This document shows positions 15,801 to 22,568 of a DNA stretch of 32,848 bases, piece by piece. Source of the stretch: Streptomyces bambusae. Lineage in GTDB: Bacteria; Actinomycetota; Actinomycetes; Streptomycetales; Streptomycetaceae. Positions within the stretch are counted from its first letter, which is position 1. Each line of letters begins with the position of its first letter. The notes beneath the pieces are model-generated. The model searched no databases and was not told the origin of the DNA. It saw only the letters and a program-made list of their open reading frames with translations. A program made the translations under genes and the position numbers. Where the stretch lies: NCBI RefSeq assembly GCF_020532645.1, contig NZ_JAJAUZ010000078.1:1-32848 (forward strand). The letters are read 5' to 3'.

Positions 15801-16041
15801 TGACGCGATCCGGCTGATCCAGGAGGCCCGCAAGAACTCCGGCCTCGACGTCGCCGACCGGATCGCCCTGCGCTGGTCCGCCACGGACGCCGAGGTCACC
15901 CGGGCCCTCACGGACCACGCGTCCCTCATCGCGGACGAGGTCCTGGCCACGGACTTCGCGGAGGGCCCCGCCGACGAGTCCTACGGCTCCCCCTTCACGG
16001 ACGAGCCCCTGTCCCTGACGTTCCGCCTCCGCAAGGCGTAA
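12895..16041 (+). CDS. ileS: Isoleucyl-tRNA synthetase (type 2, G-x-H-H signature)
   Basis: This 1048-residue class Ia synthetase joins isoleucine to tRNA-Ile. The first signature lies in PPTANGMPGAHHIEA and reads G60-A-H-H63 in place of H-x-G-H. The second is K601-M-S-K-H605. The CP1 editing domain is present (VVWTTTPWTLVSNTAVA and VHQAPAFGADD, about residues 220-345), as are the anticodon-binding domain and a long C-terminal region. The length and motifs fit the eukaryote-like IleRS2 class, which resists mupirocin. ATG 12895 follows GGAGGAAG (12876-12883) with a spacing of about 11 nt, the site controlled by the T-box. It has its own promoter and a strong terminator, so it is monocistronic. 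Confidence 0.96.
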   Translation: MTTPPQYRPVPAQVDLPALEHAVLEFWQESKTFAKSLEQSEGRPEWVFYEGPPTANGMPGAHHIEARVFKDVFPRFRTMRGYHVARKAGWDCHGLPVELAVEKELGFNGKQDIEAYGIAEFNAKCRESVTRHTDAFAELTTRMGYWVDLDDAYRTMDPEYVESVWWSLKEIFGKGLLVQDHRVAPWCPRCGTGLSDHELAQGYETVVDPSVYVRFPLVSGPLAGEAALVVWTTTPWTLVSNTAVAAHPDVTYVVATNGEEQLVVAQPLLEKALGEGWEATGRTFTGKEMERWAYQRPFELVPFDAPAHYVVNAEYVTTEDGTGLVHQAPAFGADDLAVCRAYGLPVVNPVRPDGTFEEDVPLVGGVFFKKADERLTADLDARGLLFRHISYEHSYPHCWRCHTALLYYAQPSWYIRTTAVKDAMLRENEKTNWFPDSVKQGRFGDWLNNNIDWALSRNRYWGTPLPIWRCEENHLTCVGSRAELSELSGQDQTALDPHRPFIDDVTFTCTAEGCSLEAVRVPEVIDAWYDSGSMPFAQYGYPYKNKELFESRYPAQFISEAIDQTRGWFYTLMAVGTLVFDKSSYENVVCLGHILAEDGRKMSKHLGNILQPIPLMDQHGADAVRWFMAAGGSPWAARRVGHGTIQEVVRKTLLTYWNTVAFQALYARTSGWAPSAADPAPADRTVLDRWLLSELHALVGQVTEAMEAYDTQRAGKLLSAFVDDLSNWYVRRSRRRFWQGDKAALRTLHDVVETVTRLMAPLTPFITERVWQDMVVPVTPEAPESVHLSTWPEADAASVDPVLSQQMALVRRLVELGRATRAESGVKTRQPLSRALVAAAGFEALSPELHAQITEELNVSSLASLSEVGGSLVDTTAKANFRALGKRFGKGVQDVAKAVAAADAAALSQALRAGNATVTVDGAEVALSPEEVIITETPREGWSVASDSGATVALDLEITPELRLAGLARDAIRLIQEARKNSGLDVADRIALRWSATDAEVTRALTDHASLIADEVLATDFAEGPADESYGSPFTDEPLSLTFRLRKA

Positions 16042-16055
16042 CCCCCGCCCAAGGT

Positions 16056-16091
16056 GCGGCGCCCCCTCCCCGGGGGCGCCGCTTTCTTTTT
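16056..16091 (+). terminator. Intrinsic terminator of ileS
   Basis: GCGGCGCCCCC (16056-16066) pairs perfectly with GGGGGCGCCGC (16072-16082) around a 5-nt loop. The T-rich tail TTTCTTTTT (16083-16091) follows at once. This is a textbook rho-independent terminator. Confidence 0.93.
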
Positions 16092-16115
16092 CCCCCACCC
16101 GCCCCTTCCCGCACT

Positions 16116-16161
16116 GGGGCTCCGCCCCGGACCCCGCGCCTCAAGCGCCGGCGAGGCTGGA
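16116..16161 (-). repeat. Dispersed intergenic repeat, copy C (inverted)
   Basis: This is the reverse complement of the repeat found at 7209-7256 and 7300-7345, and it matches copy B at 44 of 46 positions. With copy D it forms an inverted pair spaced by 66 bp, which could fold into a long cruciform or RNA hairpin. Confidence 0.87.
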
Positions 16162-16183
16162 TTTCGCCCGCATCATCCGGCCC

Positions 16184-16230
16184 GGGGGCACGTCCGGGCT
16201 GGGGGCACGTCCGGGCAGGGGGCACATTCC
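16184..16230 (+). repeat. 17-bp tandem repeat, about 2.8 units
   Basis: GGGGGCACGTCCGGGCT (16184-16200) and GGGGGCACGTCCGGGCA (16201-16217) are followed by a partial GGGGGCACATTCC (16218-16230) that runs into repeat copy D. The array fills the spacer between copies C and D. Confidence 0.85.
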
Positions 16231-16273
16231 AGCCCGTCCGGCGATTGAGGACCGGGGTCCGGGGCGGAGCCCC
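16228..16273 (+). repeat. Dispersed intergenic repeat, copy D
   Basis: This 46-bp unit starts TCCAGCCCGTCCGGCGATTG, identical to copy A over these 20 bases, and ends GGGGCGGAGCCCC. It differs from copy B at 5 of 46 positions. Confidence 0.87.
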
Positions 16274-16293
16274 GATGTCTTGGCCCGGCACGG

Positions 16294-16340
16294 CAAAAGA
16301 GCCGGGCCCCGGCCCCCCGGGAAGGGGGTCGGGGCCCGGC
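16294..16340 (-). terminator. Intrinsic terminator of divIVA
   Basis: Read on the minus strand, a 17-bp stem (arms 16324-16340 and 16301-16317, one G-T wobble pair) closes a 6-nt loop. TCTTTTG follows at 16300-16294. It lies 42 nt after the divIVA stop. Confidence 0.85.
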
Positions 16341-16381
16341 CCTGACTGCTGCCGACGGCTACGCGCTCAGCGCGCGGCCCG

Positions 16382-17548
16382 TCAGTTGTCGTCCTCGTCG
16401 ATCAGGAACCCGCGCATCGGCGACGGCGCCTGCTGCATCGGCTGCGGTGCGGCCGGCCGCACCGGAGCCATCGGCTGGGTCATCGCAGGAGACATCTGCT
16501 GCTGCCCACCGTAGGACGGCGCGCCACCCATCGGCGACGGCGCTCCCATCGGGGCCGGCCCGCCCATGCCCATGGATCCGGCCGGAGCCATGGAGGGCGC
16601 CGGCGACGGCGGCAGCGACGCGGTCGCGGGCGTCCGCGGCGGCGCCAGCGAGTCGTCCGCCTGCGTCTCCAGCTGGCGCAGCTGCGACTCCAGGTAGGAC
16701 TTCAGACGCGTACGGTACTCGCGCTCGAAGCCCCGCAGGTCCTCGACCTTGCGCTCCAGCGTGGCCCGTGCGGACTCCAGGGAGCCCATCGCGACGCGGT
16801 GCTTCTCCTGCGCGTCCCGCTCCAGCGCGTCGGCCTTGGCGCGGGCGTCCCGCTCCAGGCCCTCGGCACGCGACCGCGCCTCGCCGACGATCTTGTTGGC
16901 CTCGGAGCGCGCCTCGGCGATCGCCTGGTCGGCGGTCTGCTGGGCGAGCGAGAGGACACGCGCGGCGCTGTCGCCGCCGGGGCCCTGACCGCCCTGCGGA
17001 AGCTGCGGCGGCTGGTGGCCCATCGGCTGCTGCATCGGAGGCTGCTGCATGGGGGGCTGCTGCATCGGCTGACCCATGGGCTGGCCCATCGGGTTCTGGC
17101 CGCCCATGGACGGCTGGCCGCCCATCGGGTGCTGCATCGGGCCGCCGCCCATGGGGCCGCCCATCGGGCCGGGACCCTGCGGACCGTGTCCACCGGGGCC
17201 GGGCGGAAGCTGCGGGGCGCCGCCCGGCAGCTGCGGCGGGCCCATCTGCGGGGGCTGCTGCTGAACCGGCGGGCCGGATATGGCGGCGGGCACCGGGGCG
17301 CCGGGGCCGGCCGGGCCGCGCTGGTCCTGCGGCTCGGGCTTGCGCATGTTCTGCTGCTGCTGGTTCTGCGCGGCGGCACGCGTGGCGGCGGCCAGCTTCG
17401 CACGCAGGTCCTCGTTCTCGCGCAGCAGACGAGTCAGTTCGGCCTCGACCTCGTCGAGGAAGGCATCGACCTCGTCCTCGTCATAGCCTTCTCGGAGGCG
17501 GACGGTCGTGAACTGCTTGTTCCGCACGTCCTCGGGGGTCAGCGGCAT
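16382..17548 (-). CDS. divIVA: DivIVA polar growth / cell-shape scaffold protein
   Basis: This 388-residue protein has the conserved membrane-binding head (MPLTPEDVRNKQFTTVRLRE) and first coiled coil (about 20-60). A long Pro/Gln/Met/Gly-rich disordered insert follows (about 62-195, including PPMQQPPMQQP repeats). A second coiled coil (about 200-300) and a Pro/Met/Gly-rich tail ending in an acidic DEDDN complete it. DivIVA collects at curved membranes and hyphal tips and directs tip extension and branching in Streptomyces, where it is essential. ATG 17548 is preceded by AGAGGTGAAG. It closes the dcw cluster, 70 nt after yggT. The insert is what distinguishes Streptomyces DivIVA from shorter Firmicutes proteins. 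Confidence 0.95.
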   Translation of the reverse strand: MPLTPEDVRNKQFTTVRLREGYDEDEVDAFLDEVEAELTRLLRENEDLRAKLAAATRAAAQNQQQQNMRKPEPQDQRGPAGPGAPVPAAISGPPVQQQPPQMGPPQLPGGAPQLPPGPGGHGPQGPGPMGGPMGGGPMQHPMGGQPSMGGQNPMGQPMGQPMQQPPMQQPPMQQPMGHQPPQLPQGGQGPGGDSAARVLSLAQQTADQAIAEARSEANKIVGEARSRAEGLERDARAKADALERDAQEKHRVAMGSLESARATLERKVEDLRGFEREYRTRLKSYLESQLRQLETQADDSLAPPRTPATASLPPSPAPSMAPAGSMGMGGPAPMGAPSPMGGAPSYGGQQQMSPAMTQPMAPVRPAAPQPMQQAPSPMRGFLIDEDDN

Positions 17549-17618
17549 GTCTTCTTCACCTCTACGTAGTCGTCGGCAGTCGGCAGGACCGTATCGTCCC
17601 CAGTCGTCCTCGCCCCGG

Positions 17619-17909
17619 TCATCTGGCGAATCCGCTCACGATGGAGATCAGGATGTAGACGATGATCATCAGAACGAAGAAGGACAGGTCGAGTGCCACG
17701 CCCCCGAGACGCAACGGCGGGATGAACCGCCGAAGAAGCTTGAGCGGTGGATCGGTGACAGTGTAAGTGGCCTCCAGAACGACCACCATCGCCTTGCCGG
17801 GTTCCCAAGAACGTGCGAACTGGAAGACGTAGTCCATCACCAGCCGGAAGATCAACACGATGAGGAAGCACATCAGCGCGATGTAGACCACCTGCAGTGC
17901 GACGCCCAT
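17619..17909 (-). CDS. YggT family membrane protein
   Basis: This 96-residue protein has two hydrophobic segments (about 5-28 and 70-92). Between them is the family motif TVTDPPLKLLRRFIPPLRLGGVALDLS. YggT proteins are found beside sepF and divIVA across Gram-positives, and a role in division or membrane protein assembly has been suggested but is not settled. It lies 95 nt after sepF and 70 nt before divIVA. ATG 17909 gives the normal short head. Confidence 0.9.
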   Translation of the reverse strand: MGVALQVVYIALMCFLIVLIFRLVMDYVFQFARSWEPGKAMVVVLEATYTVTDPPLKLLRRFIPPLRLGGVALDLSFFVLMIIVYILISIVSGFAR

Positions 17910-18004
17910 CCCGCGCTTCCCTCTCCCCTGCTCTCGCCGCCCGGCCGGAGTCGGCCGGGCCGTTCTTTCCCGGTGTTCCTTCCGGCCGGGGCCGGAAGCC
18001 TGTC

Positions 18005-18613
18005 CTAGCTCTGGTTGAAGAACCCGCCCTCTGCAATACGGGCCTTGTCCTCCGCCGTGACATCGACGTTAGCAGGAGACAGCAGGAACACCTTCTGAGT
18101 CACGCGTTCAATGCTGCCATGCAGCCCGAACACCAGACCGGCGGCAAAGTCGACAAGTCGCTTCGCATCCGTGTCGTCCATCTCCGTGAGGTTCATGATC
18201 ACGGGGGTGCCCTCGCGGAAGTGTTCCCCGATGGTACGGGCCTCGTTGTACGTCCGGGGGTGCAGCGTCGTGATGCGGTACGGCTCCCGCTCGGAGACGA
18301 CCTTGGGCATGATCACGGGGGCGTTCTTCTCCAGGCTCGATCGTTCAGGTGTGATGGACGCCACGGGGGCGATTCGCGCCGGTCGTCCGCTTTCCACCGG
18401 TACGGACACCGGTTCGCGCTGCGCCGGCGGCTGTACGGCTCGTACCGGTTCGTCCGGCTGTGCGGGCTGATGCGGAGGCTGGTGCCGCCGGCGCTCCCGC
18501 TCCGGTTCGGGCTCGGGCTCGAACTCGTCGTCGGGGTCGAACCCCGGGCCGTCGTATCCATCGTCCTCCACGAGGCCGAGGTAGACCGCCATCTTGCGCA
18601 TCGCGCCGGCCAT
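18005..18613 (-). CDS. sepF: SepF, FtsZ-ring membrane anchor
   Basis: This 202-residue protein has an N-terminal amphipathic membrane-binding helix (AGAMRKMAVYLGLVEDD), an acidic then Arg/Pro/Gln-rich linker (about 17-100), and a C-terminal SepF domain (about 110-195, RTYNEARTIGEHFREGTPVI and KRLVDFAAGLVFGLHGSI). SepF binds the FtsZ C-terminal peptide and tethers the ring to the membrane, which matters in actinobacteria that lack FtsA. ATG 18613 follows GGAGGA with a good spacing; an in-frame GTG upstream at 18673 is less likely. The 149-bp gap to yggS could carry a promoter, but I see no clear -35/-10 pair. Confidence 0.94.
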   Translation of the reverse strand: MAGAMRKMAVYLGLVEDDGYDGPGFDPDDEFEPEPEPERERRRHQPPHQPAQPDEPVRAVQPPAQREPVSVPVESGRPARIAPVASITPERSSLEKNAPVIMPKVVSEREPYRITTLHPRTYNEARTIGEHFREGTPVIMNLTEMDDTDAKRLVDFAAGLVFGLHGSIERVTQKVFLLSPANVDVTAEDKARIAEGGFFNQS

Positions 18614-18762
18614 GCTCTGAGTCCTCCGCTCTGTGGTGGATCGGTCTGCCGCCAGTGTCACTTTTGTCACCAAGGCGCCAAGTGCCCGCGATCCACGTGG
18701 TCTGCCCGCCGATCAGTGGGATTGACCATATTTTCTGCTGTGGTCCGACTTGCTTGGCGACG

Positions 18763-19482
18763 TTACCCGAGGCGGGGTCGGTCTCCGAGTACCGCAGTAC
18801 CGACGCGTACGTGTGTCGCCCCGGCCGCCACGGCCTGTTCCAGGTCACCGCTCATGCCCGCCGAGACCATCGTGGCAGTCGGATGAGCAGCCCGCAGGCG
18901 TGATGACAATTCCATCAGCTGCTCGAACGCCGCGCGTTCGCGCCCGGCGTACGGACCGGCCAGCGGGGCCACCGTCATCAGCCCGTCCAGGCGCAGTCCC
19001 GGAGCCTCCGCAACGAGCCGGGCCAGTTCGCCGATCCGGTCCGGAGCCGCACCACCGCGCACGCCCTCGGCGCCCGACTCCGCGTCGAGCGCCACCTGGA
19101 TCAGGCAGCCGAGCTCCCGGCCGGCCCGCCCGGCGGCCGCCGAGAGCGCCGTGACGAGCTTCGGGCGGTCGACGGATTGCACGACATGCGCATACCCGGC
19201 CACGGAACGGACCTTGTTCGTCTGCAACTGGCCGACGAAGTGCCAGGTCAGCGGCAGATCCGCGCAGGCGGCCGCCTTGGGCGCGGCATCCTGGTCCTTG
19301 TTCTCCGCCACATGACGGACACCGAGGTCCGCCAGCAGACGTACGTCACTTGCGGGGTAGGTCTTGGTGACCACGATGAGGGTCACCTCTTCCCGCTTGC
19401 GTCCGGCGGCCGCGCAGGCGGACGAGATGCGTTCCTCCACCCGCGCCAGGTTCGCGGCGAGCTGCGACTTGCGTTCCGTCAT
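18763..19482 (-). CDS. YggS/PLPBP family pyridoxal-phosphate homeostasis protein
   Basis: This 239-residue single-domain TIM barrel resembles the N-terminal domain of alanine racemase. K40 in LIVVTKTYP binds PLP. HFVGQLQTNK and SAGMSGDLEQAV (phosphate loop) and THVRVGTAVLG are family motifs. It shows no racemase partner domain. The family controls free PLP and amino-acid balance. It starts immediately after the pgeF stop (0 nt apart), so the two are translationally linked. The yfiH-yggS-sepF order is conserved behind ftsZ in actinobacteria. Confidence 0.93.
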   Translation of the reverse strand: MTERKSQLAANLARVEERISSACAAAGRKREEVTLIVVTKTYPASDVRLLADLGVRHVAENKDQDAAPKAAACADLPLTWHFVGQLQTNKVRSVAGYAHVVQSVDRPKLVTALSAAAGRAGRELGCLIQVALDAESGAEGVRGGAAPDRIGELARLVAEAPGLRLDGLMTVAPLAGPYAGRERAAFEQLMELSSRLRAAHPTATMVSAGMSGDLEQAVAAGATHVRVGTAVLGDRPRLG

Positions 19483-20217
19483 CTACGGTTCCAACCAGAC
19501 ATATCCGGCGAGCCGCCCGGTGACCCGGTCGCGGCGGTACGAGAAGTGGTCGCGGGATTCGAGGGTGCAGTGGCCGGACCGCTGCCGGTCTTCGATCCCC
19601 AGCGCCGCCAGCTGGGCGTGCACTCCGGCGACCACGTCCACGGCGGGGGTTCCCCAGCTGGTCTCCGCGTAGGCCGCGGGCACCACGGCCGCCACCTCGT
19701 CCCGCATCTGCGCGGGCACTTCGTAGCAGCGGCCGCAGACGGCGGGTCCGGTACGGGCGGTGATCCGCGCGGGGTCGGCACCGAGGGCGGTCATCGCCTC
19801 GACGGCGGCCGGCACCACTCCGGCGACGAGTCCGGGCCGGCCGGCGTGGGCGGCGGCGGCGACTCCGGCGACCGGGTCGGCCAGCAGGACCGGGGTGCAG
19901 TCGGCGGTGAGGACGGCGAGCGCCAGTCCCCGGCGGGCGGTGACCACGGCGTCCACCGCCGGGACCGGCTCGCCGCCGGGCCAGGGCCCGTCGACGACGG
20001 CCACGTCCCGCCCGTGCACCTGGTTCATCCAGACCACCCGGGCCGGGTCGAGGCCCAGGGCCCGCGCCGTGCGCGTCCGGTTGGACAGGACGGCGGCCGG
20101 GTCGTCGCCGACCGCACCGCCGAGATTGAGCTCCTCGTACGGAACGGCGCTCACCCCGCCCCACCGGTCGGTGAAGGCGAAGTGGGCGCCGTTCGCGCTG
20201 TGCTGCTCGCTTATCAC
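19483..20217 (-). CDS. pgeF: YfiH/PgeF (LACC1) family peptidoglycan editing factor
   Basis: This 244-residue protein has the family's His-Cys-His metal site: H68 (NQVHGRD), C107 (TADCTPVLL) and H124 (AAAHAGRPG). Relatives act as purine nucleoside phosphorylases or deaminases, and E. coli YfiH (PgeF) keeps L-Ser out of the first position of the stem peptide. Its place directly behind ftsZ in a mur/fts cluster supports a role in wall-precursor quality control. GTG 20217 lies 16 nt after the ftsZ stop with only a weak Shine-Dalgarno sequence, suggesting translational coupling to ftsZ. Confidence 0.9.
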   Translation of the reverse strand: MISEQHSANGAHFAFTDRWGGVSAVPYEELNLGGAVGDDPAAVLSNRTRTARALGLDPARVVWMNQVHGRDVAVVDGPWPGGEPVPAVDAVVTARRGLALAVLTADCTPVLLADPVAGVAAAAHAGRPGLVAGVVPAAVEAMTALGADPARITARTGPAVCGRCYEVPAQMRDEVAAVVPAAYAETSWGTPAVDVVAGVHAQLAALGIEDRQRSGHCTLESRDHFSYRRDRVTGRLAGYVWLEP

Positions 20218-20233
20218 TTCGAGAAGTCCGGTA

Positions 20234-21451
20234 TCACTTCAGGAAGTCCGGAACGTCCAGCTCTTCGGCGGGGCTGTCCTGGTAGGGACGGGCCGTCGGG
20301 ACCTGGGGGGCCGGGGCCACCGGGACCGCCGGCACCTCGGCCACCGGAGCCGGCTCGACCGGGGCCGGGGGCTCCTCGCGCGGGGTCACCGTGCCGAGTC
20401 CGCCGAAGGCGGGGCGGACCGGCTCGGGGGCGCGCACCGGGGCCGGCGGCTCCTCGCGCTTGGTGGAGGCGGCGCCGATCACGTTGTCCCGGCGGGCCGG
20501 CGGCTGTCCGCCGTCAAAGCCGGCCGCGATGACGGTGACCCGCACCTCGTCGCCGAGGGCGTCGTCGATGACGGCGCCGAAGATGATGTTCGCCTCGGGG
20601 TGGGCGGCCTCGCTGACCAGCTGAGCCGCCTCGTTGATCTCGAAGAGTCCGAGGTCGGAGCCGCCGGAGATGGAGAGCAGCACACCGCGGGCGCCGTCGA
20701 TGGACGCCTCCAGCAGCGGCGAGGAGATCGCCATCTCGGCCGCGGCCACCGCGCGGTCGTCGCCGCGGGCCGAGCCGATGCCCATGAGCGCCGAGCCGGC
20801 CTCGGACATCACGGACTTGACGTCGGCGAAGTCGAGGTTGATCAGACCCGGGGTGGTGATGAGGTCGGTGATGCCCTGGACGCCGGAGAGCAGCACCTGG
20901 TCGGCCGACTTGAAGGCGTCGAGCACACTGACCTGGCGGTCCGAGATGGACAGCAGCCGGTCGTTCGGGATGACGATGAGGGTGTCGACCTCTTCGCGGA
21001 GCTCCGCGATGCCGTCCTCCGCCTGGTTCGCGCGACGGCGGCCCTCGAAGGTGAACGGGCGGGTGACCACGCCGATGGTCAGGGCGCCCAGCGAGCGGGC
21101 GATGTTCGCGACGACGGGCGCGCCGCCGGTGCCGGTGCCGCCGCCCTCGCCGGCGGTGACGAAGACCATGTCGGCCCCCTTGAGGACCTCCTCGATCTCC
21201 TCGCGGTGGTCCTCTGCCGCCTTGCGGCCGACTGCCGGGTTGGCGCCGGCGCCGAGGCCGCGGGTCAGTTCGCGGCCGACGTCGAGCTTGACGTCGGCAT
21301 CGCTCATCAACAGCGCCTGCGCGTCCGTGTTGATGGCGATGAACTCGACGCCCTTGAGACCGACCTCGATCATCCGGTTGATGGCATTGACACCACCGCC
21401 GCCGACACCGATGACCTTGATGACTGCGAGGTAGTTCTGCGGTGCTGCCAC
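20234..21451 (-). CDS. ftsZ: Cell division GTPase FtsZ
   Basis: This 405-residue tubulin homologue has the GTP-binding signature GGGTGTG (103-109) and the catalytic T7 loop NLDFAD (within TPGLINLDFADVKSVM). A Pro/Glu/Val-rich linker of about 75 residues ends in the conserved C-terminal peptide LDVPDFLK, which binds SepF and other partners. It forms the Z-rings that make vegetative cross-walls and sporulation septa. GTG 21451 is preceded by GAGAGG. A 284-bp non-coding region upstream carries its own promoter signals, so ftsZ can be raised separately from the mur genes at sporulation. Confidence 0.97.
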   Translation of the reverse strand: MAAPQNYLAVIKVIGVGGGGVNAINRMIEVGLKGVEFIAINTDAQALLMSDADVKLDVGRELTRGLGAGANPAVGRKAAEDHREEIEEVLKGADMVFVTAGEGGGTGTGGAPVVANIARSLGALTIGVVTRPFTFEGRRRANQAEDGIAELREEVDTLIVIPNDRLLSISDRQVSVLDAFKSADQVLLSGVQGITDLITTPGLINLDFADVKSVMSEAGSALMGIGSARGDDRAVAAAEMAISSPLLEASIDGARGVLLSISGGSDLGLFEINEAAQLVSEAAHPEANIIFGAVIDDALGDEVRVTVIAAGFDGGQPPARRDNVIGAASTKREEPPAPVRAPEPVRPAFGGLGTVTPREEPPAPVEPAPVAEVPAVPVAPAPQVPTARPYQDSPAEELDVPDFLK

Positions 21452-21554
21452 GTCGAAGGCCTCTCGCCTCGATTACGTGTCGTCGCTTCGCGGGCCTGCG
21501 GTGCGACGACTGATGCCGAAAGTAGGGCGGTCCGACAGCGCGGCTGCCGACCCG

Positions 21555-21579
21555 AACCCTAACCCTTAAGTTTAGGGTT
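21555..21579 (-). promoter_or_regulatory. Inverted repeat in the ftsZ leader
   Basis: AACCCTAA (21555-21562) and TTAGGGTT (21572-21579) form an 8-bp palindromic pair with a 9-nt spacer. On the ftsZ strand it contains TAAACT, a possible second -10 element. This lies in an AT-rich island between ftsQ and ftsZ. Confidence 0.5.
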
Positions 21580-21585
21580 AACTCT

Positions 21586-21619
21586 GTGTCTGTTCCCTGG
21601 ACTCTTCCGAACAGGACAC
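21586..21619. promoter_or_regulatory. Inverted GACAC pair, candidate WhiA operator upstream of ftsZ
   Basis: GTGTCTGTTC (21586-21595) and GAACAGGACAC (21609-21619) are an inverted repeat with a single extra base in the right arm. Each arm carries GACAC on one strand, the core recognised by the sporulation regulator WhiA, for which ftsZ is a known target in Streptomyces. The right arm overlaps the -10 element below. Confidence 0.5.
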
Positions 21620-21645
21620 TAAGTCGACAAGTGGCGCGCGTTCAA
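21616..21645 (-). promoter_or_regulatory. Candidate ftsZ promoter
   Basis: On the minus strand, TTGAAC (21640-21645) and TAGTGT (21616-21621) are 18 nt apart, a good HrdB-type pair. The position, about 165 nt before the ftsZ start, is similar to the region known to hold developmental ftsZ promoters in Streptomyces. Confidence 0.55.
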
Positions 21646-21735
21646 CGAACACGCCGAACCTCCCGTTTTTCTTTTCACCCTATGTGATCACCCGGTTCGC
21701 TGGCCAACCAGGGTGCGCCGCTGTTCGACCTCGCG

Positions 21736-22530
21736 TCAACTCCCGGAGACCGCCGGGGCCGTGGGAGCGCTCACGTCGAACTCCGCGGCGCGCGGCGCGG
21801 CCTTCATGAGGGCGGTCAGCGTGCGGGCTTTGGACTCGCCCTGTTCGGAACTCCCCCAGACCACCGTGCGGCCCCGGGTCAACTCCAGTACGACGGAATC
21901 GTACGAGCGGATGCGCATCTTCCGGGTTTCTGCGGCCACGGCGCGCGGGAGGTGTCCGGCGATCGCCACCGCCTCGTGCAGCAGCCGCGTCTCGCCGAAC
22001 CGGCGCAGACTCGGCGACTGCCCGGCGTCCAGGACGAGTTCGGGGATCCCGGCGGGCGCCTTGGAGACCGTGGCGAATCGCACACCGCCGTCGTCGACTT
22101 CCACGTATCCGCTCCCCTTTGCGATGAGCAGGACCGGTTTGCGCTCGGTGACCTTCAGGCCGATGCCGTGCGGCCAGGAGCGGACCACGTCGACGGTGTC
22201 GATGCGGGGCAGCGCTCCGCGTACCCGGGCCTCGATCTCGCCGGTGTCCACGGTCGCCAGCGGGGCGCCCAGCGGCACGGCCGCGGCCTCGGTGACCTGG
22301 GCGGTGGTGAGCACCTCGGTGCCGGTGACGCCGATCTTCTCGACGCGCAGCCAGTCGGATCCGTAGAGGACCCAGGTGCCGCCGCCCGCGAGCAGGGCGG
22401 CGGCGGCCAGGGCGGCGACGAGCGGAAGCCGGCGGGACCGGGCGCCCGGAGGGCGGCCGGCCGGGGCCGGCTCGGGGGCCCTGCCCGCCGCCTTGCCGCC
22501 GCCGCGCTGTGCGGTCGTGGGTCCGGCCAC
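21736..22530 (-). CDS. ftsQ: Cell division protein FtsQ (DivIB family)
   Basis: This 264-residue bitopic membrane protein has an Arg/Gly/Pro-rich cytoplasmic tail (1-36), one membrane segment (about 37-58) and an external POTRA domain (WLRVEKIGVTGTEVLTTAQV through about residue 130), then the FtsQ/DivIB domain. It links FtsL/DivIC to the rest of the divisome. The GTG start at 22530 follows AGGAGG with 6-nt spacing. It lies 38 nt after murG. In Streptomyces, FtsQ is needed for efficient septation but not for viability. Confidence 0.93.
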   Translation of the reverse strand: MAGPTTAQRGGGKAAGRAPEPAPAGRPPGARSRRLPLVAALAAAALLAGGGTWVLYGSDWLRVEKIGVTGTEVLTTAQVTEAAAVPLGAPLATVDTGEIEARVRGALPRIDTVDVVRSWPHGIGLKVTERKPVLLIAKGSGYVEVDDGGVRFATVSKAPAGIPELVLDAGQSPSLRRFGETRLLHEAVAIAGHLPRAVAAETRKMRIRSYDSVVLELTRGRTVVWGSSEQGESKARTLTALMKAAPRAAEFDVSAPTAPAVSGS

Positions 22531-22568
22531 TGTCGCCTCCTGCGTTCGTGCTGTCCGCGGCCTGGGCG

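Noticed and set aside
10098..15803. A plus-strand frame open for about 1900 codons across rluD, lspA, the DksA/TraR gene and into ileS
   Set aside because: It runs antisense to three well-supported genes and out of frame with ileS, and the product is low-complexity Arg/Gly/Pro sequence. Long open shadows are normal in such GC-rich DNA.
12343..16098. A minus-strand frame open for about 1250 codons opposite ileS
   Set aside because: It is antisense to ileS, with Arg/Gly/Val-rich composition and no motif; the codon bias of ileS explains it.
17000..17160. Short repeats resembling a CRISPR array
   Set aside because: They are imperfect codon repeats for Pro/Gln/Met/Gly inside divIVA, with no spacers of constant length.
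18614..18762. A promoter for sepF in the 149-bp gap
   Set aside because: TATGGT and TAACGT could serve as -10 elements on the minus strand, but neither has a suitable -35 partner, so I do not annotate one.
21555..21579. Telomere-like TTAGGG / CCCTAA sequence near ftsZ
   Set aside because: There is one short palindrome, not a tandem array, and Streptomyces telomeres do not use this repeat. A regulatory role is more likely.
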